Assembly (NCBI GenBank): GCA_020636135.1
Contig: JACJYK010000001.1
Span: 413,501-477,500 of the forward strand
Length of the DNA stretch: 64,000 nt
From: Lewinellaceae bacterium
GTDB lineage: Bacteria > Bacteroidota > Bacteroidia > Chitinophagales > Saprospiraceae
Direction: 5' to 3'
Both the position numbers and the translations under genes were made by a program. The notes beneath the pieces are model-generated. The model saw only the letters and a list, made by a program, of their open reading frames with translations. It was not told the origin of the DNA and did not search any database. Shown one piece after another: positions 54,891 to 61,836 of this stretch (the stretch's first letter is position 1; every line of letters starts with the position of its first letter).

Positions 54891-56853
54891 CGTCGTCAAG
54901 AACAGTGATGGTTTGGTAGACAGGATCTGATTCATTTCCACAAGCATCAACACCAATCCAACTCCTTGTTAATATATAACCACAAACTAAATCTTCACGC
55001 TCAATCTCGGAAGCAATTATCTGAGCATCCTCGTCGCAATTATCTTCAATTGCAGGAACATCCCAAATTAAATCATCGCCGCAATAAACAGTTTTGTCTT
55101 CAGGTTCATCAATATTCGGCTCTTCATCATCAATAATTGTGATGAACTGTTTTATTGTGTCAGAAACATTTTGACAATGATCGATAGCGACCCACGCTCT
55201 AACAAGTGTATATCCGCAAGCTGCTGGGATAGAATATACTCTAGAATCCATGATCAGATCTTCATCACACTCATCAAAGGCATTTGGGGTTTCCCATTGT
55301 GGAGTTTCAGTGCACGAAATGGTCAAATTGGTTAGTGGATCAATTATTGGAGGTTCATTATCAGTAATTGTAATGGTTTGAGTTACTAGATTGGAAGTAT
55401 TGCCACAATCGTCAATTGCATACCAGGTGCGGATATAACGATATCCACATTCGAGTGCTTCCTGAATAATTTGATCACCATGGTATTCTAAGTCTTCATC
55501 ACAATTGTCAACACCCATAGGTGTGGACCAAGTAATATTCTCACCACAATTTATGTTTTTATCCATCAAAGGATATAATGTAGGTGGTTGATTATCAACT
55601 ACAATTACGGTCTGATAAGCAGTATCTGAAGTATTTCCACAGTTGTCGGTAGCATACCATTTCTTTGTTACCTGGTATCCACAAGCCAGGTTAACTTGAG
55701 TGCCTGTTATTTGGTGTAAAAATGCAAAAGGGTCACAGTTGTCTGTGACCATTGGCATATCAAATGTCCAGTTTTGATCGCAGTTTACTGTTTTATTTTC
55801 TAATGGTGTTAAATGTGGAGGCGTCGTATCCAGCACAGTAATTTTCTGGTGAACACTTCCGGATTTGTTTCCACAATCATCGATTGCATGCCAATACCTT
55901 ATAGTTGTATAGCCACAAGATTGGTTTTGTTGCCTTGTGCTGTCTACAACCAATGTTCCAGTGGTACAATTATCACTGGTTACCGGATCATTCCAAATCA
56001 GGTTATCCTGACAATAAATGGTTTTGTCAGCAGGAGGAATAATGGAAGGGGCAGTTTGATCAAGCACATCTACTGTTTGTGACACAGTCGGAGAAGCATT
56101 ATCACAATCGTCGATGGCATACCAGGTACGAATGACCCGTTGTCCGCAAGATATTGTTGAAGATTGGGTAGACACGGTTATGATCTCAAAAGAGCTGCAT
56201 GAATCAGTGACAACCGGATTTCCGAAGGACCAAATTTCATCACAAGAAACAGTCTTGTTCGCAGGGGCTTGAATTGATGGGGCAACTGTATCAATTAAGG
56301 TGATCTTTTGCCAGACGGTATCAGATTGATTACCGCAGTCATCGATAGCAATCCAAGGTACTAAGACCTGGTAATAGCAATCTTTAGAAACCTGGACAGT
56401 ATCAAAACGCATAAAGGTTGGTATACCACAATTGTCTGTGCCAGTCGGTTCATCATAAACCAGTTTCCGCGAACAAGAGATTGTCTTGTCCGCCGGTTTA
56501 ATGATCGTTGGCGGTGTAATATCTTCCACCGTTATCGTCTGGGAACCTGTAGCAGTCCCCTGGCATTCGTCGGTGGCTATCCAGGTTCGTGTTACGGTAT
56601 AAGATTGGGCACACTCGCCATTATCGTACTCATCACTGAGTGAGTCGAGTGTGAATTGGGCACACTCGCCATTAGCGGTTATGACTGGTCTTCCAAAAGT
56701 CCAGGGAACATCACAGGATACGGTGATATCATCCGGTGCAATTATTGAAATCGCCGGAACTGGATTAATGGGTGCCGTGTTTTCGGCAAAAATTTGGTTG
56801 GTTGGTTGAATAAGAAGCGAGAACAAGAATAAAATTGTAGAGACTGTTCTCAT
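49993..56853 (-). CDS. N-terminal part of the giant HYR-like repeat protein (truncated by a frameshift)
   Basis: The 2286-residue frame starts at the ATG at 56,851-56,853 with a signal peptide (STILFLFSLLIQPTNQIF, cleavage near FAEN). It has 29 tandem units of about 77 residues related to HYR/Ig-like repeats, each with four cysteines in the pattern TV-C-DD, DNC, (x)CGY and D(E/A)CGN. Units 1-8 (56.7-54.9 kb) are diverged from each other; units 9-29 belong to the near-identical array. At about 50,058 the usual CCCTCACCC of a unit is CCACACCC, one base short, so the frame ends after 22 foreign residues at 49,993. Restoring one base joins it to the frame ending at 39,620, giving about 5,740 residues. 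It is a predicted giant T9SS-exported surface protein, probably adhesive, acidic and disulfide-rich. The frameshift may be a sequencing or assembly error in a repeat, or genuine inactivation. Confidence 0.85.
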   Translation of the reverse strand: MRTVSTILFLFSLLIQPTNQIFAENTAPINPVPAISIIAPDDITVSCDVPWTFGRPVITANGECAQFTLDSLSDEYDNGECAQSYTVTRTWIATDECQGTATGSQTITVEDITPPTIIKPADKTISCSRKLVYDEPTGTDNCGIPTFMRFDTVQVSKDCYYQVLVPWIAIDDCGNQSDTVWQKITLIDTVAPSIQAPANKTVSCDEIWSFGNPVVTDSCSSFEIITVSTQSSTISCGQRVIRTWYAIDDCDNASPTVSQTVDVLDQTAPSIIPPADKTIYCQDNLIWNDPVTSDNCTTGTLVVDSTRQQNQSCGYTTIRYWHAIDDCGNKSGSVHQKITVLDTTPPHLTPLENKTVNCDQNWTFDMPMVTDNCDPFAFLHQITGTQVNLACGYQVTKKWYATDNCGNTSDTAYQTVIVVDNQPPTLYPLMDKNINCGENITWSTPMGVDNCDEDLEYHGDQIIQEALECGYRYIRTWYAIDDCGNTSNLVTQTITITDNEPPIIDPLTNLTISCTETPQWETPNAFDECDEDLIMDSRVYSIPAACGYTLVRAWVAIDHCQNVSDTIKQFITIIDDEEPNIDEPEDKTVYCGDDLIWDVPAIEDNCDEDAQIIASEIEREDLVCGYILTRSWIGVDACGNESDPVYQTITVLDDEAPVLSQPEDKTVACDDTWTWDIPTVDDNCEEGLQPVGSEPVRVNQTCGYTLTRTWTATDACGNQSEPVSQTITVTDDEAPVLSQPEDRTVACDDTWTWDEPTVDDNCEENLKPVGSEPVRVNLTCGYTLTRTWTATDACGNESEPVSQTVTVTDNEAPVLSQPADKTVACDDTWTWDEPTVDDNCEENLKPVGSEPVRVNLTCGYTLTRTWTATDACGNESDPVSQTVTVTDTEAPVLSQPADKTVTCDDNWTWDQPTVDDNCEEGLNPVGSEPVREDLACGYTLTRTWTATDECGNQSEPVSQTVTVIDTEAPVLSQPEDKTVTCDDNWTWDQPTVDDNCEEGLNPVGSEPVREDLACGYTLTRTWTATDECGNQSEPVSQTVTVIDTEAPVLSQPEDKTVTCDDNWTWDQPTVDDNCEEGLNPVGSEPVREDLACGYTLTRTWTATDACGNQSEPVSQTVTVTDTEAPVLSQPADKTVTCDDNWTWDQPTVDDNCEEGLNPVGSEPVREDLACGYTLTRTWTATDECGNQSEPVSQTVTVIDTEAPVLSQPEDKTVTCDDNWTWDQPTVDDNCEEGLNPVGSEPVREDLACGYTLTRTWTATDECGNQSEPVSQTVTVIDTEAPVLSQPEDKTVTCDDNWTWDQPTVDDNCEEGLNPVGSEPVREDLACGYTLTRTWTATDECGNQSEPVSQTVTVIDTEAPVLSQPEDRTVACDDTWTWDIPTVDDNCEEGLNPVGSEPVRVNQTCGYTLTRTWTATDECGNESDPVSQTITVTDDEAPVLSQPEDRTVACDDTWTWDEPTVDDNCEENLKPVGSEPVRVNLTCGYTLTRTWTATDACGNESDPVSQTVTVTDNEAPVLSQPADKTVACDDTWTWDEPTVDDNCEENLQPVGSEPVRVNLTCGYTLTRTWTATDECGNQSEPVSQTVTVIDTEAPVLSQPEDKTVTCDDNWTWDQPTVDDNCEEGLNPVGSEPVREDLACGYTLTRTWTATDECGNQSEPVSQTVTVIDTEAPVLSQPEDKTVTCDDNWTWDQPTVDDNCEEGLNPVGSEPVREDLACGYTLTRTWTATDECGNQSEPVSQTVTVIDTEAPVLSQPEDKTVTCDDNWTWDQPTVDDNCEEGLNPVGSEPVREDLACGYTLTRTWTATDECGNQSEPVSQTVTVIDTEAPVLSQPADKTVACDDNWTWDEPSVDDNCEEGLNPVGSEPVREDLACGYTLTRTWTATDECGNQSEPVSQTVTVIDTEAPVLSQPEDKTVTCDDNWTWDEPTVDDNCEEGLNPVGSEPVREDLACGYTLTRTWTATDECGNQSEPVSQTVTVIDTEAPVLSQPEDKTVTCDDNWTWDEPTVDDNCEEGLNPVGSEPVREDLACGYTLTRTWTATDECGNQSEPVSQTVTVIDTEAPVLSQPEDKTVTCDDNWTWDQPTVDDNCEEGLNPVGSEPVREDLACGYTLTRTWTATDECGNQSEPVSQTVTVIDTEAPVLSQPEDKTVTCDDNWTWDQPTVDDNCEEGLNPVGSEPVREDLACGYTLTRTWTATDECGNQSEPVSQTVTVIDTEAPVLSQPEDKTVTCDDTWTWDQPTVDDNCEEGLNPVGSEPVREDLACGYTTPVPGPQPMSVATSPNPYHRP

Positions 56854-56879
56854 GCTCGTGGATTAATGGTTTAATAATT

Positions 56880-56897
56880 GGTTGCACGTTTGCAACC
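56880..56897. promoter_or_regulatory. Perfect inverted repeat upstream of the giant gene
   Basis: GGTTGCA (56880-56886), a 4-base spacer CGTT and TGCAACC (56891-56897) form a perfect palindrome 26 bases before the ATG of the giant repeat gene. Its size and position fit an operator for a dimeric regulator, or an mRNA hairpin in the leader. No clear TAnnTTTG promoter was found nearby. Confidence 0.5.
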
Positions 56898-57041
56898 ACT
56901 GCAATACAGTTCGAATTTGGAGGGGGGGAAAATGAGAGAACCTGAAAAACTGGGTTCCCGGACATACATCCACAAAAATCAGGCCTAATAACCCGTATCG
57001 GGTGATCTTAACAATAAATAGGTCTTTTTACAGGGAAACTG

Positions 57042-57785
57042 CTAAAAATGACATCGGTGACTGTTAGCTTTCAGCCATGCTTCGTGTTGTTTATAATCCG
57101 GCAAAATGCTAGCTACAATTGAGTAAAAAGCTCGAGAATGATTCATCTCGATCAAATGGGCGAGTTCATGAATAATCACATAATCCTGGACAATCTCAGG
57201 CGCAAACAAAAGCCGTGTGGAAAGATTAATGTTTCCGGTATGGCTACAGCTACCCCAGTTGCTCCGATTATGTTTTAAGCGTATGGTACCGATTGGCCGC
57301 TTAAAATGCTGTTCGTTGAGTTGCCTGACCCGCTCTGAAATACGAGGTTTTTGGTGTTGACCAATGATCCGGCTTAATAGGGTTGGAATGTGTTTATTGA
57401 TAACTTCTTCCGTCGCTGTGTTAGGGATTTGAATTTTTATTTTCTTTCCGTCCTTTAAGCGGGCGGTAAACGAGACCGAATCGTGGCGCTGAAACTCCAG
57501 AATGTACGTTTGATCACCAACGATAAACTCCTGACCATCAATGTATTCTTTCTGGTAAAAGTGTGCTGCCAGGTTCGGATTGTCAGACAGTTGATTTTTT
57601 ATCCAAAGATTTGCTCTTTCGATTTCACGAGATAGCTGCCCTGATCCTGTAAGGTGCGGAAATCTTAAATAGGCCCCTTTTTTACCAATTGAAAATCGAA
57701 TGCTTCGTCTCCATTCCCGGACAACATGCACCGGTATTTTCCACCCATCGCTCTTCAGGAGATATGATGTGGATTTGGCTTTCAT
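57042..57785 (-). CDS. YgjP-like (DUF45) metal-dependent peptidase/hydrolase
   Basis: The 247-residue protein has the zinc motif HELAH at 206-210 and the third ligand His216 in EMNHSRAF. It has the family block LKHNRSNWGSCSHTGNINLSTRLLFAP near 170-196, matching the YgjP/SprT-like 'WLM' group. The N-terminal half (RRSIRFSIGKKGAYLRFP) is the usual beta-rich domain. It lies four bases after serC on the same strand, so it is probably cotranscribed. Its substrate is not known for the family in general. Confidence 0.9.
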   Translation of the reverse strand: MKAKSTSYLLKSDGWKIPVHVVREWRRSIRFSIGKKGAYLRFPHLTGSGQLSREIERANLWIKNQLSDNPNLAAHFYQKEYIDGQEFIVGDQTYILEFQRHDSVSFTARLKDGKKIKIQIPNTATEEVINKHIPTLLSRIIGQHQKPRISERVRQLNEQHFKRPIGTIRLKHNRSNWGSCSHTGNINLSTRLLFAPEIVQDYVIIHELAHLIEMNHSRAFYSIVASILPDYKQHEAWLKANSHRCHF

Positions 57786-57789
57786 TGGA

Positions 57790-58857
57790 TCATTTACCTG
57801 AAAATTCCTGCATGGCGTCGATCAATACCTGTACACTTTCCACGGGCATTGCATTGTATATGGATGCCCGGAAACCTCCCACAGATCGATGTCCTTTGAT
57901 TCCACTGATCCCTTTGGATTTACAGAGTTGAAGGAACGCTTCTTCTTTGGAAGAGTCCTTGAGCAGAAAAGTCACATTCATCAGAGACCGGTCTTCTTTC
58001 CTCGCAGTCCCAATGAACAAAGGATTGCGATCAATTTCATCATACAATAATGCTGCCTTACGCTCATTCATCATTTTGATTGCAGACAGGCCACCTTGTT
58101 CCTTTATCCAGCGAAGTGTCAACATGGAAACATAGATCGGAAACACGGGAGGTGTATTGTAGAGGCTTTCGCCTTCTACATGGGTTTGATAGTTCAGCAT
58201 CGTAGGTAATTCCCTTCCGGTCCGGTTGAGGATTTCCTTTTTGATGATCACGACGGTCACCCCTGCCGGTCCCAGGTTTTTTTGTGCACCTGCATAAACA
58301 ACGTCAAAGCGGTTGATGTCGATCGGCTCACTCAAAAAATCAGAGGACATGTCCGCTACCAGAGGAATATCCGTGGCAGGTAGTTGGTGATATTGGGTCC
58401 CAAAAATGGTATTGTTCGTTGTGATGTGCAGATAGCGTGCTTCGGCCGGAATTTCATAATTAACCGGAATGTGTGAATAGTTTTCCGGTTTTGAGGTTGC
58501 AACTACTTTGATGGTACCAAATGCCTTAGCTTCCTTAATTGCTTTCGAGGACCAGGATCCGGTATCGGCATAAGCTGCTACTTCGTCGTTGGCAAGTATG
58601 TTCATGGGTACCATGAAGAATTGTGTCGATGCTCCTCCGCTGAGAAATAGGACGGCATAGGTGTCGGGAATTTGATACAGTTCCCGGATGGAAGTTTCCG
58701 TTTCTTCGATAATGGCCGTGAAATCTTTACTGCGGTGGGAAATTTCAAGAATTGACAACCCAGAATTGTTCAGGTTGAGCACTCCCTGTGCAGCTTGCTC
58801 CATAACAGATTGTGGTAAAATAGCAGGTCCGGCACTAAAATTATGAATTTTCATCAT
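57790..58857 (-). CDS. serC: Phosphoserine aminotransferase SerC
   Basis: This is a PLP enzyme of serine and pyridoxine biosynthesis, converting 3-phosphohydroxypyruvate and glutamate to phosphoserine. The 355-residue product has the family start KIHNFSAGPAILPQSV, LSGGASTQFFMVPMN near 75-89, ADMSSDFLS near 173-181 and the PLP lysine in VYAGAQKNLGPAG. Two adjacent ATGs (58855-58857 and 58852-58854) are possible starts; the longer open frame to 59,034 has no family character. It precedes the YgjP-like gene by four bases. The usual partner serA is not in the window. Confidence 0.96.
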   Translation of the reverse strand: MMKIHNFSAGPAILPQSVMEQAAQGVLNLNNSGLSILEISHRSKDFTAIIEETETSIRELYQIPDTYAVLFLSGGASTQFFMVPMNILANDEVAAYADTGSWSSKAIKEAKAFGTIKVVATSKPENYSHIPVNYEIPAEARYLHITTNNTIFGTQYHQLPATDIPLVADMSSDFLSEPIDINRFDVVYAGAQKNLGPAGVTVVIIKKEILNRTGRELPTMLNYQTHVEGESLYNTPPVFPIYVSMLTLRWIKEQGGLSAIKMMNERKAALLYDEIDRNPLFIGTARKEDRSLMNVTFLLKDSSKEEAFLQLCKSKGISGIKGHRSVGGFRASIYNAMPVESVQVLIDAMQEFSGK

Positions 58858-59116
58858 ATGAGATTCGGTTTTGGAAAGGCAAAAGTAATCAAATCCTGAT
58901 TGTCCTGCTTCATCTTGTTGCAAGGTTCTTTTTGACCTTCTGGCCTCCCTTCGGGCCAAATTGGAGCATTTCTTACCTGTTTTTTTGATAGATGCGACAA
59001 ATCTGAAAGGGTGTGCGACCAGATGGAAAGCCACGGTGCCAGATCCACACTAGGTTTGCAATATGCTTTTTAATAAAGCTTCAATCAATTCTTAAATTAT
59101 TATAATTCAATGTATT

Positions 59117-59455
59117 ATGAAATCATCAATCCTATTTGTTACACTAATAAGCCTTTGTGCTTTCACCTATTCCCCAAATCAAAAGGGACTGGCACAAGTT
59201 CGCAAAGTAGATGGCCTTGATATTTACATTTACAGCGAACCACTCGCGGATTTTGAAGAAGTATTTCAAATCACAGGTTTTTGGAACTGGGGAGAAGTCC
59301 TGGACGACCGTGCAACCCTGGAAAATGTTGTTAACACCATGGTGCGTAACACCAAGAAGAAAAATCGAAAAGCTTATGATGGTGGTGATCCAAAAGCCGA
59401 AGCGATCGTGATTTATAATAATGACCGCGCGATAGGAATCCGCTATATCGACTAA
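59117..59455 (+). CDS. Small exported protein of unknown function
   Basis: The product is 112 residues with a signal peptide (SSILFVTLISLCAFTYS). The mature domain of about 90 residues contains ADFEEVFQITGFWNWGEV, a helix-like stretch LENVVNTMVRNTKKKNRK and a beta-rich end (AEAIVIYNNDRAIGIRYID). No family is recognised. It is the first of three consecutive small exported proteins on this strand; gaps are 35 bases or less, so they are likely one transcript. Confidence 0.6.
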   Translation: MKSSILFVTLISLCAFTYSPNQKGLAQVRKVDGLDIYIYSEPLADFEEVFQITGFWNWGEVLDDRATLENVVNTMVRNTKKKNRKAYDGGDPKAEAIVIYNNDRAIGIRYID

Positions 59456-59490
59456 ACAATCCAACAGTTAACATGCAAAATCAATCCAAC

Positions 59491-59907
59491 ATGAAAATCT
59501 TTTCATATCTATTAATAGCTCTATCCCTGATCATCATCTCGTGTAAAAAAGACAAGGTTAAGTCTTCTTCAATCGACGAATTCCGGCTATGCCAATTGGT
59601 CAACTCGGAAAAGCGATGCGACGATAACGAGAGTTCATTTGCCACTACAACTCCGCAGATCTATGCTGCGGTGACTGTCAATGATGGTAAGGACGATGAT
59701 TACCTCACGTTTACCTGGACCTATGCCTCGGATCAATATGAGATCGATGAACTCACGGTTCGACTTGGGGATCTTGGAAGCGGTAAATCCATACAGGTGG
59801 CTGGTTCCTTATCGCGACCGAATGCCGGATGGCCATCGGGATCTTACGAAGTGAAAGCAGCACTGACAGGCGGCGTATCGGTAACACGAACATTTACTAT
59901 TCAATAG
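59491..59907 (+). CDS. Small putative lipoprotein of unknown function
   Basis: The product is 138 residues with a lipoprotein signal (YLLIALSLIIISCKKDK, Cys about 17). The mature part is probably an Ig-like beta-sandwich: PQIYAAVTVNDGKDDDYLTFTWTY, then RLGDLGSGKSIQVAGSLSRP, then GSYEVKAALTGGVSVTRTF. An upstream in-frame ATG at 59,473 lacks signal character. It is followed after 17 bases by another small exported protein gene. Confidence 0.62.
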   Translation: MKIFSYLLIALSLIIISCKKDKVKSSSIDEFRLCQLVNSEKRCDDNESSFATTTPQIYAAVTVNDGKDDDYLTFTWTYASDQYEIDELTVRLGDLGSGKSIQVAGSLSRPNAGWPSGSYEVKAALTGGVSVTRTFTIQ

Positions 59908-59924
59908 TTCTAATACAATGCTTT

Positions 59925-60422
59925 ATGAAATCAAGATATCTCAATAGCACAGGCACAATTATCCTGTTGATCCTTCTGGGAGCATTCTGTTCCTGTCAGG
60001 TAGGGGTACACAAAGATTTGGTAACCGGGTTGAAATACAACTATCATGGCCTTGGAGTAGAAGACATCGTGTTAACCAAAGACGGTGAGACCTACCGTGA
60101 CAATCAGTTTCCGGCAGGCAGTACAGTGGTTATGAATTTTCTCGGAGTGAGCGGGTTTGAAAAGCGAGAAGGCAAAGTCTTTCCCGGATTGTCCGTTCTG
60201 GTGAAAGATGAGGCAGGAGCAGTTGTTTTACAGGCGGAGGACTTATTTAGTGAATACAGTGTGGCCGGACTTGATGCCACCCAGGCAAACGAACTTTCTT
60301 CTAATCTGACCATTGGCGATCCGATGCAACAAGGAGCACATTATTCCTGGCATATCACCATCTGGGACAAGCAGAACGATGGATTGATTGAAGCCAACAT
60401 GGATTTTGCGGTCCAACCATAA
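59925..60422 (+). CDS. Small putative lipoprotein of unknown function
   Basis: The product is 165 residues with a lipoprotein-like signal (TIILLILLGAFCSCQVGVHKD). The mature part, with KYNYHGLGVEDIVLTKDGETYRDN and SWHITIWDKQNDGLIEANMDF, is beta-rich; no family is recognised. It has the same strand and spacing as its neighbours, and is followed by a terminator, so it closes the three-gene group. Confidence 0.62.
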   Translation: MKSRYLNSTGTIILLILLGAFCSCQVGVHKDLVTGLKYNYHGLGVEDIVLTKDGETYRDNQFPAGSTVVMNFLGVSGFEKREGKVFPGLSVLVKDEAGAVVLQAEDLFSEYSVAGLDATQANELSSNLTIGDPMQQGAHYSWHITIWDKQNDGLIEANMDFAVQP

Positions 60423-60454
60423 TCACGCAAATACCTGTTTGTCGACGATGGCCT

Positions 60455-60490
60455 GAGCCTCCTCTCCATTGGGTTAGGAGGCTCTTTAAT
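60455..60490 (+). terminator. Terminator after the small-lipoprotein group
   Basis: A hairpin with arms GAGCCTCC and GGAGGCTC around a 14-base loop is followed by TTTAAT. It lies just before the membrane-protein gene, whose ATG is 12 bases further on; it could therefore also regulate read-through into that gene. Confidence 0.7.
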
Positions 60491-60501
60491 AAAATTACCA
60501 T

Positions 60502-61836
60502 ATGGAATCGAAACAACCCAATGATAAAGATTTGCGAATCCAGGAATGGCTGGAAAAACTCCAATATCAAAGCTGGCAATTGGAATTACTTATATCCGGA
60601 TTTTCCATTGCATTATTGCTTCGGATGTATGATCCTTTAAAAAACTTTCTGGATGACGTTTTGCTTTATGCGCCGGTCAACCCGGTTCTAAATGTCTTCT
60701 TTAATTTCATCAGTTTATTTGGCACTACAGCATGGTTCTTTTTGACAGTGAATTTAATTTTACTCGTCGTGATCAGAGGCCTCTGGATCGGAACAATTGG
60801 TTTGAGGACACTCTCATCCAAAATTAACCTGGAAAAGATGCATTTCTCTGAGGCATTTGGACAAAAACTCCAAAATAAACTACCTTCCTACGATCATTAT
60901 GTCGAACAATTAGACCAGATTTGCAGCATTATTTTTGCATTTACTTTTTTGACCATACTCATTTTATTTTCATTTGGGCTTACACTTTTGGTCTTTATGA
61001 CTGTAAAAGAGCTCTTTCACTATGTTTCCAATTTACTTGGATGGGATCAATTGTATGCTTTTTTACGATCTTTATGGATAATTTTTTTCTCACTCGGTGG
61101 TTTTCTGTACGCTCTGGATTTTTTCACACTTGGTTGGGTAAAAAAACGTGGATTCCTGTTTCGATTTTATTATCCAATTTATACTTTTTTTAGTCTGATA
61201 ACAGCAGCTAAAGTTTACCGACCGCTCTATTATAATCTGATTGGAACACGGGGAGGAAGGATGGTTGCGTTTGCTATTTTTCCATATTTTATATTTATTT
61301 ATTTTACAGTTAATGTGGACGTCTTTAAGCAACGCTATTTTTCATACCAGCTAAACGGAGGATTTCTAGCCGTACAATATTATGAAGATGAACGCACAGA
61401 AAATAAAAGGGCTGTCTCGGCTTCAATACCTTCAAGGATTGTCAGTCAACATCTAATGCCATTGTTTATCCGATATGAGCCCAAACAAGATGATCCTGCC
61501 ATCGCTCTGAAATGTCCGGATTTAGTCCATGGAAGTTTGTCCCTTTTTCCGGTTTGGGCACCTGAAGAAGCTCAACAGACTGCAGAGAGGAAATTGGAAT
61601 GTTTGTCCGGCCTGGTGGAATTATATATTAATGATTCTATGATTGTCAGTCCGACCTTTCATTTTTACGAGCACCCACAAACGAAAGATCCCGGCTTAAC
61701 GGTTCTGCTTGATCTGGATATGTTGCCACGTGGAGAACACCGTTTGAAGGTAAATAAATATCATTTAATGGGAGAAGCAGAAGAGGTCCGCCTGATTTCG
61801 ACTCCGGTGGCCCAAATACCATTTTGGATACCCTGA
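60502..61836 (+). CDS. Polytopic membrane protein of unknown function
   Basis: The 444-residue protein has about six hydrophobic segments in the first 280 residues (about 30-46, 65-95, 145-170, 190-210, 225-245, 255-275). A soluble C-terminal domain of about 160 residues carries SRIVSQHLMPLFIRYEP and the beta-rich GLTVLLDLDMLPRGEHRLKV. No family is recognised. A G+C-poor stretch (60.9-61.4 kb) reflects the Phe/Ile/Leu-rich membrane part. It is the last plus-strand gene here and is convergent with the hybrid kinase gene. Confidence 0.6.
   Translation: MESKQPNDKDLRIQEWLEKLQYQSWQLELLISGFSIALLLRMYDPLKNFLDDVLLYAPVNPVLNVFFNFISLFGTTAWFFLTVNLILLVVIRGLWIGTIGLRTLSSKINLEKMHFSEAFGQKLQNKLPSYDHYVEQLDQICSIIFAFTFLTILILFSFGLTLLVFMTVKELFHYVSNLLGWDQLYAFLRSLWIIFFSLGGFLYALDFFTLGWVKKRGFLFRFYYPIYTFFSLITAAKVYRPLYYNLIGTRGGRMVAFAIFPYFIFIYFTVNVDVFKQRYFSYQLNGGFLAVQYYEDERTENKRAVSASIPSRIVSQHLMPLFIRYEPKQDDPAIALKCPDLVHGSLSLFPVWAPEEAQQTAERKLECLSGLVELYINDSMIVSPTFHFYEHPQTKDPGLTVLLDLDMLPRGEHRLKVNKYHLMGEAEEVRLISTPVAQIPFWIP

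Noticed and set aside
58858..59034. N-terminal extension of SerC by 59 residues
   Set aside because: The extension is Lys/Arg-rich without family similarity; MKIHNFSAGPA at 58,854-58,857 is the conserved start.
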